In this document: positions 15,926 to 25,822 of the stretch, in pieces
Layout of the letters: each line of letters begins with the position of its first letter
Position numbering within the stretch: position 1 is the stretch's first letter
Source: Tabrizicola soli
GTDB taxonomy: Bacteria > Pseudomonadota > Alphaproteobacteria > Rhodobacterales > Rhodobacteraceae
Direction of reading: 5' to 3'
Assembly (NCBI RefSeq): GCF_015999335.1
Contig: NZ_JAEACP010000001.1
Coordinates: 186,001 to 250,000 of the forward strand
Length of the DNA stretch: 64,000 bases
Notes under the pieces: generated by a model
What the model was told of the DNA's origin: nothing
The model's input: only the letters and a program-made list of their open reading frames with translations
Database searches by the model: none
Translations under genes and position numbers: made by a program

Positions 15926-16632
15926 GCGCCGGCCCCCAGCGGCACGGCCTGCAGATGGTTCTCCTGCATGAAGCGCAGGAAATTGTCGCGGAACTGGCGG
16001 GTATGGGAATGGGCCAGCGCATCGGCCCGGTCCACGTCGCGCTCGCGGATCGCCTCCAGCATCAGCCGATGCTCGTCGGTCAGAAGGTAGCCGTCGTTCG
16101 TCCGCTCCAGATAGTCGAAATGCAGATGCAGCATCCGCCGCCCCTGATCCAGAAGCCGCTCGTAGAACGCCGCCAGATAGGGGTTCCGCCCTGCCACCGC
16201 GATGGCCATGTGGAAGGCCTTGTTCGCCCCCGACATCGCCAGATGGTCGCCCGTCGCCACCGCCGCCTCGAACTCCGCCTGCCGCGCCGCGATGGCCTGC
16301 AGGTCGGCCTCGGAGCGCAGTTCCGCCGCGAGCCGCGTGTTCATCCGCTGCGCCACGTCCAGCGCCTCGACATATTTCGGAAAGGCCTGCACGTCGATCG
16401 GCGCCACGATGGTCGAGCGGTTGGGCAGCATCACCACCAGATCCTCGCCCGCCAGCCGGATCAGCGCCTCGCGCACCGGCGAGCGCGACATGGCGAACCG
16501 CTCCGCCAGCGTGGTCTCGTCCAGGAGCTGCCCCGGTTGCAGCACCAGCGACAGGATCTCGTGCCTGAGCGTGTCATGGCACAGCCGCGACCCCATCCCC
16601 CGCACCCGCCTGCCTTCGCCGTCCTCGTCCAT
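15922..16632 (-). CDS. GntR/FCD-family transcriptional regulator of the hydroxyproline-type cluster
   Basis: 236 residues. The N-terminal winged helix (LRHEILSLVLQPGQLLDETT, LAERFAMSRSPVREALIRLA) is typical of FadR-subfamily GntR regulators, followed by an all-helical FCD ligand domain with its conserved Arg/His metal-site residues (HMAIAVAGRNPYL, DEHRLMLEAI). ATG at 16632 is set by AAGGAG seven bases upstream. It is divergent from the 16774-19918 catabolic operon, with repeated TGTCGACA motifs between them, so it most likely represses that operon and itself in the absence of substrate. The ligand is inferred to be a hydroxyproline-pathway compound. Confidence 0.88.
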   Translation of the reverse strand: MDEDGEGRRVRGMGSRLCHDTLRHEILSLVLQPGQLLDETTLAERFAMSRSPVREALIRLAGEDLVVMLPNRSTIVAPIDVQAFPKYVEALDVAQRMNTRLAAELRSEADLQAIAARQAEFEAAVATGDHLAMSGANKAFHMAIAVAGRNPYLAAFYERLLDQGRRMLHLHFDYLERTNDGYLLTDEHRLMLEAIRERDVDRADALAHSHTRQFRDNFLRFMQENHLQAVPLGAGA

Positions 16633-16678
16633 CGCCCGCTCCTTCGCCTTGCACCTGCCTAGACCCCGGCGCCGATCT

Positions 16679-16736
16679 TGTCGACAGATTGTTCTTCTTG
16701 ACCTGTCGCCAGGGTGTCGGCACAATCCTGTCGACA
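16679..16736. promoter_or_regulatory. Promoter and three candidate GntR operators
   Basis: Two exact TGTCGACA palindromes lie at 16679-16686 and 16729-16736, and a one-mismatch copy TGTCGGCA at 16715-16722. A plausible promoter for the plus-strand operon is TTGACC (16698-16703), 17-base spacer, CACAAT (16721-16726). The operators therefore bracket and overlap the promoter, as expected for repression. The ribosome site AAGGAGG at 16761-16767 serves the gene at 16774. Confidence 0.6.
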
Positions 16737-16773
16737 ACCTGACGACATAACGATTCCCTGAAGGAGGCCCCGC

Positions 16774-17655
16774 ATGAAACTGTCCGGCGTGATGCCCGCA
16801 CTCGTCACCCCCTTCGATGCCGAAGGGAAGATCGACTTCTCCGCCTTCGAGCGGCACCTGACCATGCTGCGCGCCGCAGGGGTCTCGGGCTGGGTGCCCT
16901 GCGGCTCGTCGGGCGAATACAACCTGATGGACGATGACGAACGCGACCAGGTCCTGCGCTTCGTCAAGGACTTCGCCAAACCGGGCGAGACCCTGATCGC
17001 CGGGACCAACGCGCCGTCCACCGCCGGGGTGATCGCCAACACGCAGCGGGCGAAGGATATGGGCTACCACGCCGTCCTCCTCGCCGTGCCCTTCTACACC
17101 AAGCCCACCCAGGCCGAGATCATCCGCCATTTCAACGCGGTGATCGAGGCGACCGACATGAACCTCGTGCTCTATTCCTACCCCGGCAAGGACGGGGTCG
17201 AGATCGAATACGAGGCACTGGATGCGCTGGCCGACAATCCCCGCGTGATCGGGATCAAGGAAAGCTCGGGCGTGATGCAGCGCGCCATCGGCATCTCCAC
17301 CCGTTACGCGGGCAGGATCCAACTCGTCTCCGGCTCGGACGACATCGCCTGGGACTTCATGCACTGGGGTGCGGACAGCTGGATTTGCGGCCCGGCCAAC
17401 TGCATGGCAAAGCCGGTCTGCGAGATGGACGCCGCCTTCCGCAAGGGCGACCACGCCCGCGCGAAAGAGATCATGCAGGCGCTCTGGCCGGCGATGAACG
17501 TGCTGGAATCGGGCAAGTTCGTGCAGAAGCTGAAGTATGGTTGCGAGTTGCAGGGCAATCCGGTGGGGGACTGCCGGATGCCCTTCGGCCCGCTGACCGA
17601 GGCCGAGAAGGCCGAGTTCGCCACCGCGATGCAGCCGATCCTGAACTGGAAATAG
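16774..17655 (+). CDS. DapA-family lyase/deaminase (likely pyrroline-4-hydroxy-2-carboxylate deaminase)
   Basis: 293-residue (beta/alpha)8 class I aldolase-type protein of the dihydrodipicolinate synthase superfamily. The Schiff-base lysine is in VIGIKESSG, the catalytic tyrosine in LYSYPGKDG, and the carboxylate-binding loop in PCGSSGEYN. Adjacency to a D-amino-acid-dehydrogenase-like enzyme and a proline-racemase-superfamily enzyme is the known gene set for 4-hydroxyproline breakdown, where this step deaminates Pyr4H2C to alpha-ketoglutarate semialdehyde. AAGGAGG precedes the ATG. Family is certain; the specific reaction is from context. Confidence 0.85.
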   Translation: MKLSGVMPALVTPFDAEGKIDFSAFERHLTMLRAAGVSGWVPCGSSGEYNLMDDDERDQVLRFVKDFAKPGETLIAGTNAPSTAGVIANTQRAKDMGYHAVLLAVPFYTKPTQAEIIRHFNAVIEATDMNLVLYSYPGKDGVEIEYEALDALADNPRVIGIKESSGVMQRAIGISTRYAGRIQLVSGSDDIAWDFMHWGADSWICGPANCMAKPVCEMDAAFRKGDHARAKEIMQALWPAMNVLESGKFVQKLKYGCELQGNPVGDCRMPFGPLTEAEKAEFATAMQPILNWK

Positions 17656-17658
17656 GCC

Positions 17659-18891
17659 ATGGTCACGGTGGTTGTCGGCGCGGGAATCATCGGCACCGCC
17701 ATCGCGCATGACCTGCAAAAGCGCGGCCGTCAGGTGGTGCTGGTGGACCGCGATACGCCGGGCATGGGCGCATCCTTCGGCAACATGGCTTCTATCGCGG
17801 TGACGGAGTTCATGCCCGCCTCGCGCCCCTCGGTCTGGAAGCAGATCCCCGGCTGGATGCTCGACCCCGAAGGCCCGGTCCGCATCCGCCCCTCCTACAT
17901 GCCGCGCCTCGTGCCCTGGTTCCTGCGCTTCATCGCCGCCTCTCGGCCCTCGAAGCTGCGGGAACTGGAGGCGCAGGGGGCCGCCCTCTGCGCCCGCGCG
18001 CTGGACGATACGCTGGCCCTCCTGCGCGAGACCGGCCTTGAAGACCAGATCAGCCAGGAAGGCTGCCTCTCCCTCTATACCGACGAGGCCGAGTTCAAGG
18101 CCGACCGCGACCATATCGAAATCCTCGAACGCTTCGGTTTCCCGCATGAGGTCATCGGCCGACAGGCCATCAAGGCGCTGGAGCCGGAACTGTCGGACAG
18201 GATCGGCCTCGCCGTCCTCTTCCCGCAGAACCGCTCGCTTAAGGACCCCTACAAGCTGGTCCTCGCCCTCGCCGACCGCTTCACCGCGCTTGGCGGAAGG
18301 ATCGTGCGGGGCGAGGTCGCCGGCTTCACCTGCTCGGACCGGATCCGCGAGGTGGTGCTGAAGGACGCCCCGCCCCTGCCCGCCGACGAGGTGGCGATCT
18401 GCGCCGGGGCCTTCTCGGCCCGGCTGGCCAGCGCCCTGGGCGAGCCGATCCCGCTCGAGACCGAGCGCGGCTATCACACCCAGATCATGGCGCCGGGCAT
18501 CTCGATGAAACATTCGATCATCTGGCCCGCCCGCGCCTTCATGGTGACGCCGACCGCCGGCGGCATCCGCGTCGGCGGCACGGTCGAGATGGCCGGCCTC
18601 GACGCAGCCCCCGACTACCGCCGCGCGAAGATCACCGTGAAGCGCGCGAAGGAGGCCCTGCCCAACCTCAAGTGCGAGGACTTCACCGAATGGATGGGCC
18701 ACCGCCCTGCCCTGCCCGACACGGTACCGATCCTTTCCGCCAGCGCCCGCACGCCGGGCCTGTTCTACGCCACCGGACACGGGCATCTTGGCGTCACCTA
18801 TGCCGCCACCACCGCCCGGCTGATGGGAGAGCTGATCACCGGCGCAAGGCCCGCCGTCGATCTCGCGCCCTACCGGGTCAACAGGTTCTAA
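17659..18891 (+). CDS. FAD-dependent D-amino acid (hydroxyproline) dehydrogenase, DadA-like
   Basis: 410-residue DAO-fold flavoprotein. The dinucleotide-binding motif VVVGAGIIGTAIAHDLQKRG is at the N-terminus and the C-terminal FAD contact TGHGHLGVTYAATTARLM fits the DadA/LhpB type. In the hydroxyproline route this enzyme oxidises cis-4-hydroxy-D-proline to Pyr4H2C, passing electrons to the respiratory chain. It starts 3 bases after the preceding stop and is followed after 10 bases by the racemase-family gene, so all three form one operon. Substrate is inferred from the neighbourhood. Confidence 0.85.
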   Translation: MVTVVVGAGIIGTAIAHDLQKRGRQVVLVDRDTPGMGASFGNMASIAVTEFMPASRPSVWKQIPGWMLDPEGPVRIRPSYMPRLVPWFLRFIAASRPSKLRELEAQGAALCARALDDTLALLRETGLEDQISQEGCLSLYTDEAEFKADRDHIEILERFGFPHEVIGRQAIKALEPELSDRIGLAVLFPQNRSLKDPYKLVLALADRFTALGGRIVRGEVAGFTCSDRIREVVLKDAPPLPADEVAICAGAFSARLASALGEPIPLETERGYHTQIMAPGISMKHSIIWPARAFMVTPTAGGIRVGGTVEMAGLDAAPDYRRAKITVKRAKEALPNLKCEDFTEWMGHRPALPDTVPILSASARTPGLFYATGHGHLGVTYAATTARLMGELITGARPAVDLAPYRVNRF

Positions 18892-18901
18892 GGGGGATAC
18901 C

Positions 18902-19918
18902 ATGCGTTTCAGCCGCACCATCCAGACCATCGACGTCCACTGCGAAGGCGAGATCGGCCGCGTCATCACCGGGGGCGTGCTGAACATCCCCGGCGCGACC
19001 ATGGCCGGGAAGCTGGACCACCTGAACCGGATCGACGATTCGCTGCGCCGCTGGCTCTGCTCGGAACCGCGCTCGGGCCCGGCCGGGTCCTTCTGCCTCC
19101 TGACCCCCGCCTGCGACCCGGCAGCCGATGTGGGCTTCATCGTGCTGCAGCCCGACCAGGCCCACGCCATGTCCGGCTCGAACGCCATGTGCGCCACCAC
19201 CGCGCTTCTGGAAACCGGAATGCTGCCGATGGTCGAGCCGGAAAGCGTGGTCACCTTCGACACCGCCGCCGGGCTGGTGCGGGCCACCGCCACCTGCCAG
19301 GGCGGCAAGGTGGTCAAGGTCACGCTCGACATGCCGCCCGCCTTCGTCGCGAAACCGGGCGCGGTGATCGACACGCCCGAATGGGGCGCCGTGCCCTATG
19401 ACCTGTGCTTCGGCGGCGTCTTCTACGCGTTGATCGACGCGGACCGCATCGGCCTGGCCATCGCGCCGGAAAACGCCCGCCAGCTCGCCACCATCGGGGT
19501 CGACCTGCGCAACCGCATCGCCGAGGTAGAGCCCGCGCTGCACCCGACCACTCCGGCGCTGAACGGCCTCTCCTACGTCATGTTCCGCGCCGAGGAGCCC
19601 GACGGCGCGCTGCGCACCTGCACCACGCTGCGCCCCGGCCGCGCCGACCGCTCGCCCTGCGGCACCGGATCGAATTCCAACATGGCCACCCGCCACGCCC
19701 GCGGTCTGGCGAAACCCGGCGACAAGGTCATCTCGCGCTCGATCATCGGGGGCGAGTTCGTGACCGAATTCGTCGAGGAAACCCGTGTCGGCCCCTACAA
19801 GGCCACCCGCAACCGCGTCTCGGGACAAGGCTGGATCTACGGCATCAGCCAGATCGGCCTCGACCCGACCGACCCCTTCCCGCTCGGCTTCACCCTCTCG
19901 GATACCTGGGGCGGGTGA
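18902..19918 (+). CDS. Proline racemase superfamily: hydroxyproline 2-epimerase or trans-3-hydroxyproline dehydratase
   Basis: 338 residues. The second catalytic motif DRSPCGTGS is intact with its Cys. At the first site, where epimerases have MCGHG, this protein reads MSGSN, so the general base is Ser rather than Cys. This Ser/Cys arrangement and the N-terminal HCEGEIGRVITGG fit the clade containing trans-3-hydroxy-L-proline dehydratases, whereas the operon (dehydrogenase plus Pyr4H2C-type deaminase) argues for a 4-hydroxyproline epimerase step. GGGGGA lies just before the ATG. The superfamily is firm; the reaction is unresolved. Confidence 0.85.
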   Translation: MRFSRTIQTIDVHCEGEIGRVITGGVLNIPGATMAGKLDHLNRIDDSLRRWLCSEPRSGPAGSFCLLTPACDPAADVGFIVLQPDQAHAMSGSNAMCATTALLETGMLPMVEPESVVTFDTAAGLVRATATCQGGKVVKVTLDMPPAFVAKPGAVIDTPEWGAVPYDLCFGGVFYALIDADRIGLAIAPENARQLATIGVDLRNRIAEVEPALHPTTPALNGLSYVMFRAEEPDGALRTCTTLRPGRADRSPCGTGSNSNMATRHARGLAKPGDKVISRSIIGGEFVTEFVEETRVGPYKATRNRVSGQGWIYGISQIGLDPTDPFPLGFTLSDTWGG

Positions 19919-20408
19919 GGGCAGGACGTCCACCTCATCGCGTTAGTGGCTCAGCGGCACGTCGCGTCGACAATGCCCCCGGCTTTACCCTCCCGGACAC
20001 CCCGGGGCGGATCGCCGAAGTCCGCTTGAGCTTCCCCGCCGCCGCTCCGTAAACATTCCGCGAGACAATTCCGCATCCTTGACTGCCGGAGGCGTCGTCA
20101 TCGAAGAAGCCGTCGAAGTCATACCCGCGCGTCCGGCCTCGTCGATCGACCCGCTCCCCCTGCCGCTTCCGGGTCGTGGTCATCGCGCTGGTTGCGAATG
20201 GCGGCGACGAACCCTGCAAGGCAAGCATCTGCCGGCAGATCCCACCGCGCCGGACTGGAACTCTGTCGCGACCGCATCCTCCCGCGCTGGCCGTCCGCTC
20301 CGGCCCCGCCAGCGCCGCGCCCTCTGCGCCGATCCGGCCAGCGGCTGGATCGGGCCACTGCGGGCCGAGCCTGGAGCGATCCTCGCCGGACCCGAGCAGG
20401 CTTCCCGC
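19919..20408. other. 490-base intergenic region without a recognisable gene
   Basis: Lies between the racemase-family stop and the guaB stop. Short frames on both strands have no start with a good ribosome site and no recognisable product. A 31-base segment near 19978-20009 resembles the last codons of the preceding gene (GFTLSDTWGG against GFTLPDTPG in translation), possibly a decayed duplicate. I see no tRNA, clear terminator or repeat array. Confidence 0.5.
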
Positions 20409-21965
<1,557 letters not shown>

Positions 21966-21992
21966 TTACCCCCGTCAGTCCGAAGGATCCCC

Positions 21993-22691
21993 ATGCGCGT
22001 CGCCATCATCGAGAACACCAGGATCACCCACCACGGCCAGCTCGGCGTCGCGCTGCACGAAGCGGCGGCGCTGATCGACCTCTGCAAACCCTGGTCCGGC
22101 CAGCCGCTGCCGGACCGGATCGAGGCCGACGCCCTTGTCGTCTTCGGCGGCGAGCAGGCCGCAACCGACGACCACACCCATCCCTACCTGCCGCAACTCG
22201 CCGACCTCATGGCTGCCTTCAGCCAGGCCGACAAGCCGGTCCTCGGCATCTGCCTCGGCTCCCAGCTCCTCGCCCGCGCCTTCGGCGGCGAGAACCACCT
22301 CGGCATCGCGCCCGAATTCGGCTGGACCGACGTCACCCTGACCGAGGCCGGGCGCGCCGACCCGGTCCTCTCCGCCGTGCCCCTGACCTTCCCGATCTTC
22401 CAGTGGCACTCGGACACCTTCACCCTGCCCCAGGACGCGGTGCATCTTGCGACCAGCCGGGTCGCCCCGCACCAGGCCTTCCGCCTCGGCCGCGCGACCT
22501 ATGGCACCCAGTTCCATTTCGAGGCCAGCCGCAGCGTGGTCCGCGACTGGTCGCGCACCTTCCCGGACCTCGTCGAGAAGAACTCCCCCGGCTGGGCCGC
22601 CCGCCACGACGCGCTTGCCGCCACCCGCGGCGCGGAAGCCGACGCGCATGGCCTCGCCCTCGCCCGCGCCTGGGTCGGCCTGATCGCCTGA
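21993..22691 (+). CDS. Class I glutamine amidotransferase-like protein
   Basis: 232 residues with the GATase1 triad: nucleophile Cys in GICLGSQLLA, and the His of QFHFEAS with a following Glu. It resembles the GuaA-like stand-alone amidotransferases (YfeJ type) that hydrolyse gamma-glutamyl bonds or supply ammonia, but no synthetase domain is attached. The ATG at 21993 follows AAGGA. It lies divergent from guaB, so a role near purine metabolism is possible but unproven. It converges on the membrane-protein gene at 22760 with a hairpin between them. Confidence 0.8.
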   Translation: MRVAIIENTRITHHGQLGVALHEAAALIDLCKPWSGQPLPDRIEADALVVFGGEQAATDDHTHPYLPQLADLMAAFSQADKPVLGICLGSQLLARAFGGENHLGIAPEFGWTDVTLTEAGRADPVLSAVPLTFPIFQWHSDTFTLPQDAVHLATSRVAPHQAFRLGRATYGTQFHFEASRSVVRDWSRTFPDLVEKNSPGWAARHDALAATRGAEADAHGLALARAWVGLIA

Positions 22692-22729
22692 AACTCCCCC
22701 GTTCCTCTTGGGACAAATACTCTGGGGGT

Positions 22730-22748
22730 CCGGGGGTGAAACCCCCGG
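22730..22748. terminator. Hairpin between convergent genes
   Basis: Perfect 8-base stem CCGGGGGT / ACCCCCGG with loop GAA, between the convergent stops at 22691 and 22760. There is no long T run, so it may be a two-way, factor-assisted terminator. The preceding GGGACAAATACTCTGGGGGT resembles a repeated intergenic motif of this bacterial family. Confidence 0.55.
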
Positions 22749-22759
22749 CGGCCCGCCCC

Positions 22760-23767
22760 TCAGGCCTCGGCCGCGTTCGTCGCCGCCGCCAACCTGCCGC
22801 CCGGCCAGCGTTTCAACACCCACCAGGCGATCAGGGGAATGACCACCAGCCCCAGGGCCGTCAGCAGAAGCCCCGGCCAGAACCAGACCCCGCCATTGAC
22901 CATCAGCGCCGTCGCAAGCGCGGCAAGCGGGAAGGTGAAGGCGCCCCAGAAGGCCGAGACCCCCGCCTCCAGAAGCCAGCGTCCCGCGACCGCAAGCAGG
23001 ATGGCGTAGACCGCCCCAAGTCCGGCGAAGAGGACGCCGAGGTCCGGCCTGGCCAGCAGGCCCGCGACCGATCCGAGCAGCGCCGCCGGGGCCAGATGGA
23101 TCGCCAGCAGCGGCCGCAGCGGCGCCGGCGGCGCGGCCGCCATGAACTGCCGCAGGCTCAGCGCCCAGATCGCGACCGCGATGGGCAGGGCCACCCAGAA
23201 CAGCGTCTCCGCCAGCCAGCCCCAGCCGACCGCCAGCGCCGGCGCGGCGCCCACGATGACGCCCACCAGGCTCAGGTGCAGCGTCGGGTTCACCGCCCGC
23301 GCCTCGGGCGGCAGGCCCAGCAGAAGGCGCAGGAGGAGGACGGCCAGCATCCCATGCCCGACCAGCGCCAGCACCAGGAGGACCGCCGCCGCCGGCACGC
23401 TGTAGGCCGCGACCAGCCCCGCGGCGACCATACCCCCCATGGTCAGCGCCGCCAGCCCCGAGCGTCCCGGCAGGATCCGCAGGTCTTCCACGACCACCCC
23501 CGGCCGCCGCGCGAGCTTCACGCCATAGGCGAAAGCGGCAAAGGCCCAGAGCGCCACCGCACCCCCTGCCAGCAGGTCCCCCGGCCCCGGATCCCAGCCC
23601 AGCCGCCCCAGGGCCAGCCGCACCGCGCCCGCCAGGCCCAGCAGTCCCAGAAGCGAGGGGAACACCGCCGGCGGCATCCGCGCGAACAGCGCCGGGCGGC
23701 GCGGCGGGAACTGCGGCGGCGGATAGCGTTTCGGCCGGGCTTCGGCACGGAATTCGGGCTGGGTCAT
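22760..23767 (-). CDS. SLAC1/TehA-like tellurite-resistance/dicarboxylate transporter family membrane protein
   Basis: 335 residues with about ten hydrophobic helices and a short, proline-rich cytosolic N-terminus (RPKRYPPPQFPPRRP). The pattern GGMVAAGLVAAYSVP, VSAFWGAFTFPLAALATALM near the C-terminal third is typical of the TDT/SLAC1 anion channel group. ATG at 23767 has GGAG eight bases upstream. Substrate (tellurite, malate or another anion) cannot be told. It stands alone, with a region of short repeats upstream. Confidence 0.7.
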   Translation of the reverse strand: MTQPEFRAEARPKRYPPPQFPPRRPALFARMPPAVFPSLLGLLGLAGAVRLALGRLGWDPGPGDLLAGGAVALWAFAAFAYGVKLARRPGVVVEDLRILPGRSGLAALTMGGMVAAGLVAAYSVPAAAVLLVLALVGHGMLAVLLLRLLLGLPPEARAVNPTLHLSLVGVIVGAAPALAVGWGWLAETLFWVALPIAVAIWALSLRQFMAAAPPAPLRPLLAIHLAPAALLGSVAGLLARPDLGVLFAGLGAVYAILLAVAGRWLLEAGVSAFWGAFTFPLAALATALMVNGGVWFWPGLLLTALGLVVIPLIAWWVLKRWPGGRLAAATNAAEA

Positions 23768-23855
23768 GCGGTCATCTCCTGCCCTGTCATAGCAACCGCC
23801 CCCGACCGGCAACAGCCCCCGCTTCCAAAGGCCGCGCCCGCTGGAAAGCCTGCCT

Positions 23856-23873
23856 GCCTCAGGCGGGGATATT
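23856..23873 (+). repeat. Dispersed intergenic repeat, copy 1
   Basis: GCCTCAGGCGGGGATATT, one of three copies in this window of a motif close to GCCTCCGGCGGGGATATTT (others at 23994-24012 minus and 43496-43514 plus). It is intergenic. The 286-base gap 23768-24053 holds two of the copies and a hairpin CCGTGGC/GCCACGG at 23893-23915, and no gene. Confidence 0.6.
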
Positions 23874-23993
23874 CAACCAGCATGAAAGGACTCCGTGGCC
23901 ATTTCGCAGCCACGGTGCAGGCGAGAACGCGATGACTGTCCGGTGCGCCATCGGGCCCGAGGTGGGGCCAGTTCCCTCATGTCATGCTGGCGC

Positions 23994-24012
23994 AAATATC
24001 CCCGCCGGAGGC
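23994..24012 (-). repeat. Dispersed intergenic repeat, copy 2
   Basis: Read on the minus strand this is GCCTCCGGCGGGGATATTT, identical over 19 bases to the copy at 43496-43514. It lies about 40 bases downstream of the PhyH gene stop. Confidence 0.65.
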
Positions 24013-24053
24013 TCCCGCAGGCTCGGCCCGCACCACCGGGCAGGAGCGCGATT

Positions 24054-24842
24054 TCAGCCCGCGCGCAGCACCGGGAACCAGTCCTCGCGCAGCCGCTCGC
24101 CGCCTTTCATCCCATGCCCCGGGAAGGGCGGCGAGGTCGGCCCCGGCCGCTCGACATAGCGCGCATCCTCGCCCACCAGCCGCAAGGAGAACGCCCGCCG
24201 CCGGGTGGCTGCGGTGTTGCCGCGCGCGCCATGCAGGGTGCGGAAGTTGAAGGCCACCGCGTCGCCCGGCTCCATCTCCCATTCCAGGATCTTCATCCCC
24301 TCGACCTCCGGGTCCGGCACCGGCATGTAGTCGTCCTCGCCCGGATAGAAATTCGTCTCCGACATCCAGCGCGTCGGCAGCACGTCCTTCTCCCACAGAT
24401 GCGATCCCGCGACGCAGCGCAGCGCGGCCTCCCTCACCGGGTCCAAGGGCGACCAGAAGCTGACCGTCTGCCTCCCCTCGACGAAGTAATAGGGCCCGTC
24501 GGTATGCCAGGGCGTCGGCTTCGTCGTGCCCGGCTCCTTCACCAGCACATGGTCGTGGAACATCTGCACCCGGTCCGAGCCCATGAGCTTCGCCGCCACC
24601 TCGGCCACCCCGGACTGCCGGATCACCGCCGCGAATTCGGGGACCTTCTGCCAGTTGCAGTAGTCGTCGAAGAAATAGCCCGGCTCGCCCGGCTTCAGCG
24701 TCGCCATCTGGTGCGTAGGGTTCGCCATGTTGCGCGCGATTCCGGCGCGCAGCATCTCGACCCAGTCGCGCCAAAGCCCCTTGACCAGCACCACCCCGTC
24801 GCGCTGGTAGGCCGCGACCATCTCCTCCGTCACCGTGACCAT
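24054..24842 (-). CDS. Phytanoyl-CoA dioxygenase (PhyH) family protein
   Basis: 262-residue non-haem Fe(II)/2-oxoglutarate-dependent oxygenase. The iron ligands fit His and Asp in WHTDGPYYF with the distal His in TLHGARGN; the 2-oxoglutarate Arg is in RRRAFSLRLVG. Members hydroxylate varied small molecules; no substrate is indicated. ATG at 24842 follows GGAGG with a 6-base gap. The upstream gene on the same strand (24885) ends 42 bases away, so the two may share a transcript. Confidence 0.85.
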   Translation of the reverse strand: MVTVTEEMVAAYQRDGVVLVKGLWRDWVEMLRAGIARNMANPTHQMATLKPGEPGYFFDDYCNWQKVPEFAAVIRQSGVAEVAAKLMGSDRVQMFHDHVLVKEPGTTKPTPWHTDGPYYFVEGRQTVSFWSPLDPVREAALRCVAGSHLWEKDVLPTRWMSETNFYPGEDDYMPVPDPEVEGMKILEWEMEPGDAVAFNFRTLHGARGNTAATRRRAFSLRLVGEDARYVERPGPTSPPFPGHGMKGGERLREDWFPVLRAG

Positions 24843-24884
24843 GGCAATCCTCCCGTTTCGCGCCACCCTGCCCCGGCGATTGCG

Positions 24885-25664
24885 TCACGGCAAGACCAGC
24901 ATCGTCGCCCCCAGCCGCTTCAACGCCGCTCCGGTGCCCAGCTTGAACCGCGCCAGCCCCGGCGCGGCTTCGGTATCCACCGTCCCCAGGTCAAGCCAGC
25001 GCACCCCCTCCGCCGCCAGCGCCTCGGCCGCGCGCATCAGCATCACCCCGTGCACTCCCGCCGCCCGCCCTTCCGGCGAGGTCCAGCCGAGGTGATAGGT
25101 CGCCGACTTCCCATGCACCACGAAACACATCGCCGCCCTGCCCGGCCAGTCCCAGATCCGCAGCGCGCCGGGATCAAGCGCAAGCGTGAAGGCCGCGGGC
25201 AGCGCGCGATAGCCCCGCGCGCGCCGCTGGACCGCCTCGGCCGCGATCAGCCGCTCCAGCGCCGCCCGCCCGGCCCTCCGTACCTTGACCGAAGCCTCGG
25301 CCCGCACCAGCCGGTTGCGCCACTTGCCCGCCAGCCCCGCCCGCAGGTCGCCGGACAGATCCCACAGCGCATGGTGCATCGGCGTCACCAGCGGCACCAG
25401 GCCGAAGCCCGCCACCTCCTCCCCGGCGGTGACCAGCGTCATCCCCGGCCAGCGCGCCAGGCGGCGGATCGCGCGCCGCCGCTCCGCCGCGCCGGGCTCC
25501 CCCTCCCAGACCGGCCCGCGCGAGACCAGGCGCAGGGGGCCGCGTTCGACCGCCAGCGCGCGGCCGCAGCCGAGCTCAAGCCAGCGGGCCCGCGCGCCGC
25601 AGGCCGATGCCGCCGCCGCATAGGCCGGGCCTTGCTGGAAAGGTTCGAATCCCATGGCGGCCAT
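24885..25664 (-). CDS. FemAB/GNAT-like acyltransferase
   Basis: 259 residues, mostly Ala/Arg rich. The C-terminal half has the GNAT-type features of FemAB-like proteins: AAMCFVVHGKSATYHLGWTS, then GVHGVMLMRAAEALAAEGVR and WLDLGTVDTEAAPGLARFKL. Such proteins transfer amino-acyl or acyl groups, often to cell-envelope precursors, but the exact acceptor is not visible. ATG at 25664 or the second ATG three codons in could be used. It is probably cotranscribed with the PhyH gene. Confidence 0.7.
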   Translation of the reverse strand: MAAMGFEPFQQGPAYAAAASACGARARWLELGCGRALAVERGPLRLVSRGPVWEGEPGAAERRRAIRRLARWPGMTLVTAGEEVAGFGLVPLVTPMHHALWDLSGDLRAGLAGKWRNRLVRAEASVKVRRAGRAALERLIAAEAVQRRARGYRALPAAFTLALDPGALRIWDWPGRAAMCFVVHGKSATYHLGWTSPEGRAAGVHGVMLMRAAEALAAEGVRWLDLGTVDTEAAPGLARFKLGTGAALKRLGATMLVLP

Positions 25665-25702
25665 TAACGGGCGGGAAAGCTTTCCATGCCCTTAATGCGA
25701 GC

Positions 25703-25822
25703 ATGAAACGGACCCCGCGCCACGCCGCCCCGACGCCGCGCCTCACCCTCTGGGTGCCGGTGCTCCTCGCCTTCGGCCTCTGCCTCTTCTGGCTCGGCCT
25801 CGCGGCCCTCGTTCACCGATAA
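25703..25822 (+). CDS. Small single-pass membrane protein, unknown function
   Basis: 39 residues: a basic, proline-rich N-terminus (MKRTPRHAAPTPRL) followed by one hydrophobic helix (LWVPVLLAFGLCLFWLGLAA) and a short tail. The frame overlaps the stop of the convergent aglK gene by ten bases. There is no clear ribosome site beyond GCGAGC, so expression is uncertain, but the composition is that of a real membrane microprotein. Confidence 0.45.
   Translation: MKRTPRHAAPTPRLTLWVPVLLAFGLCLFWLGLAALVHR

Noticed and set aside
19935-20228. 97-codon minus-strand frame in the gap after the racemase gene
   Set aside because: No ribosome site, low-complexity composition and no recognisable motif; not supported as a gene.
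23893-23915. Hairpin CCGTGGC/GCCACGG as a terminator
   Set aside because: It has a nine-base loop, no T run and lies upstream rather than at the end of a gene; could be chance in GC-rich DNA.
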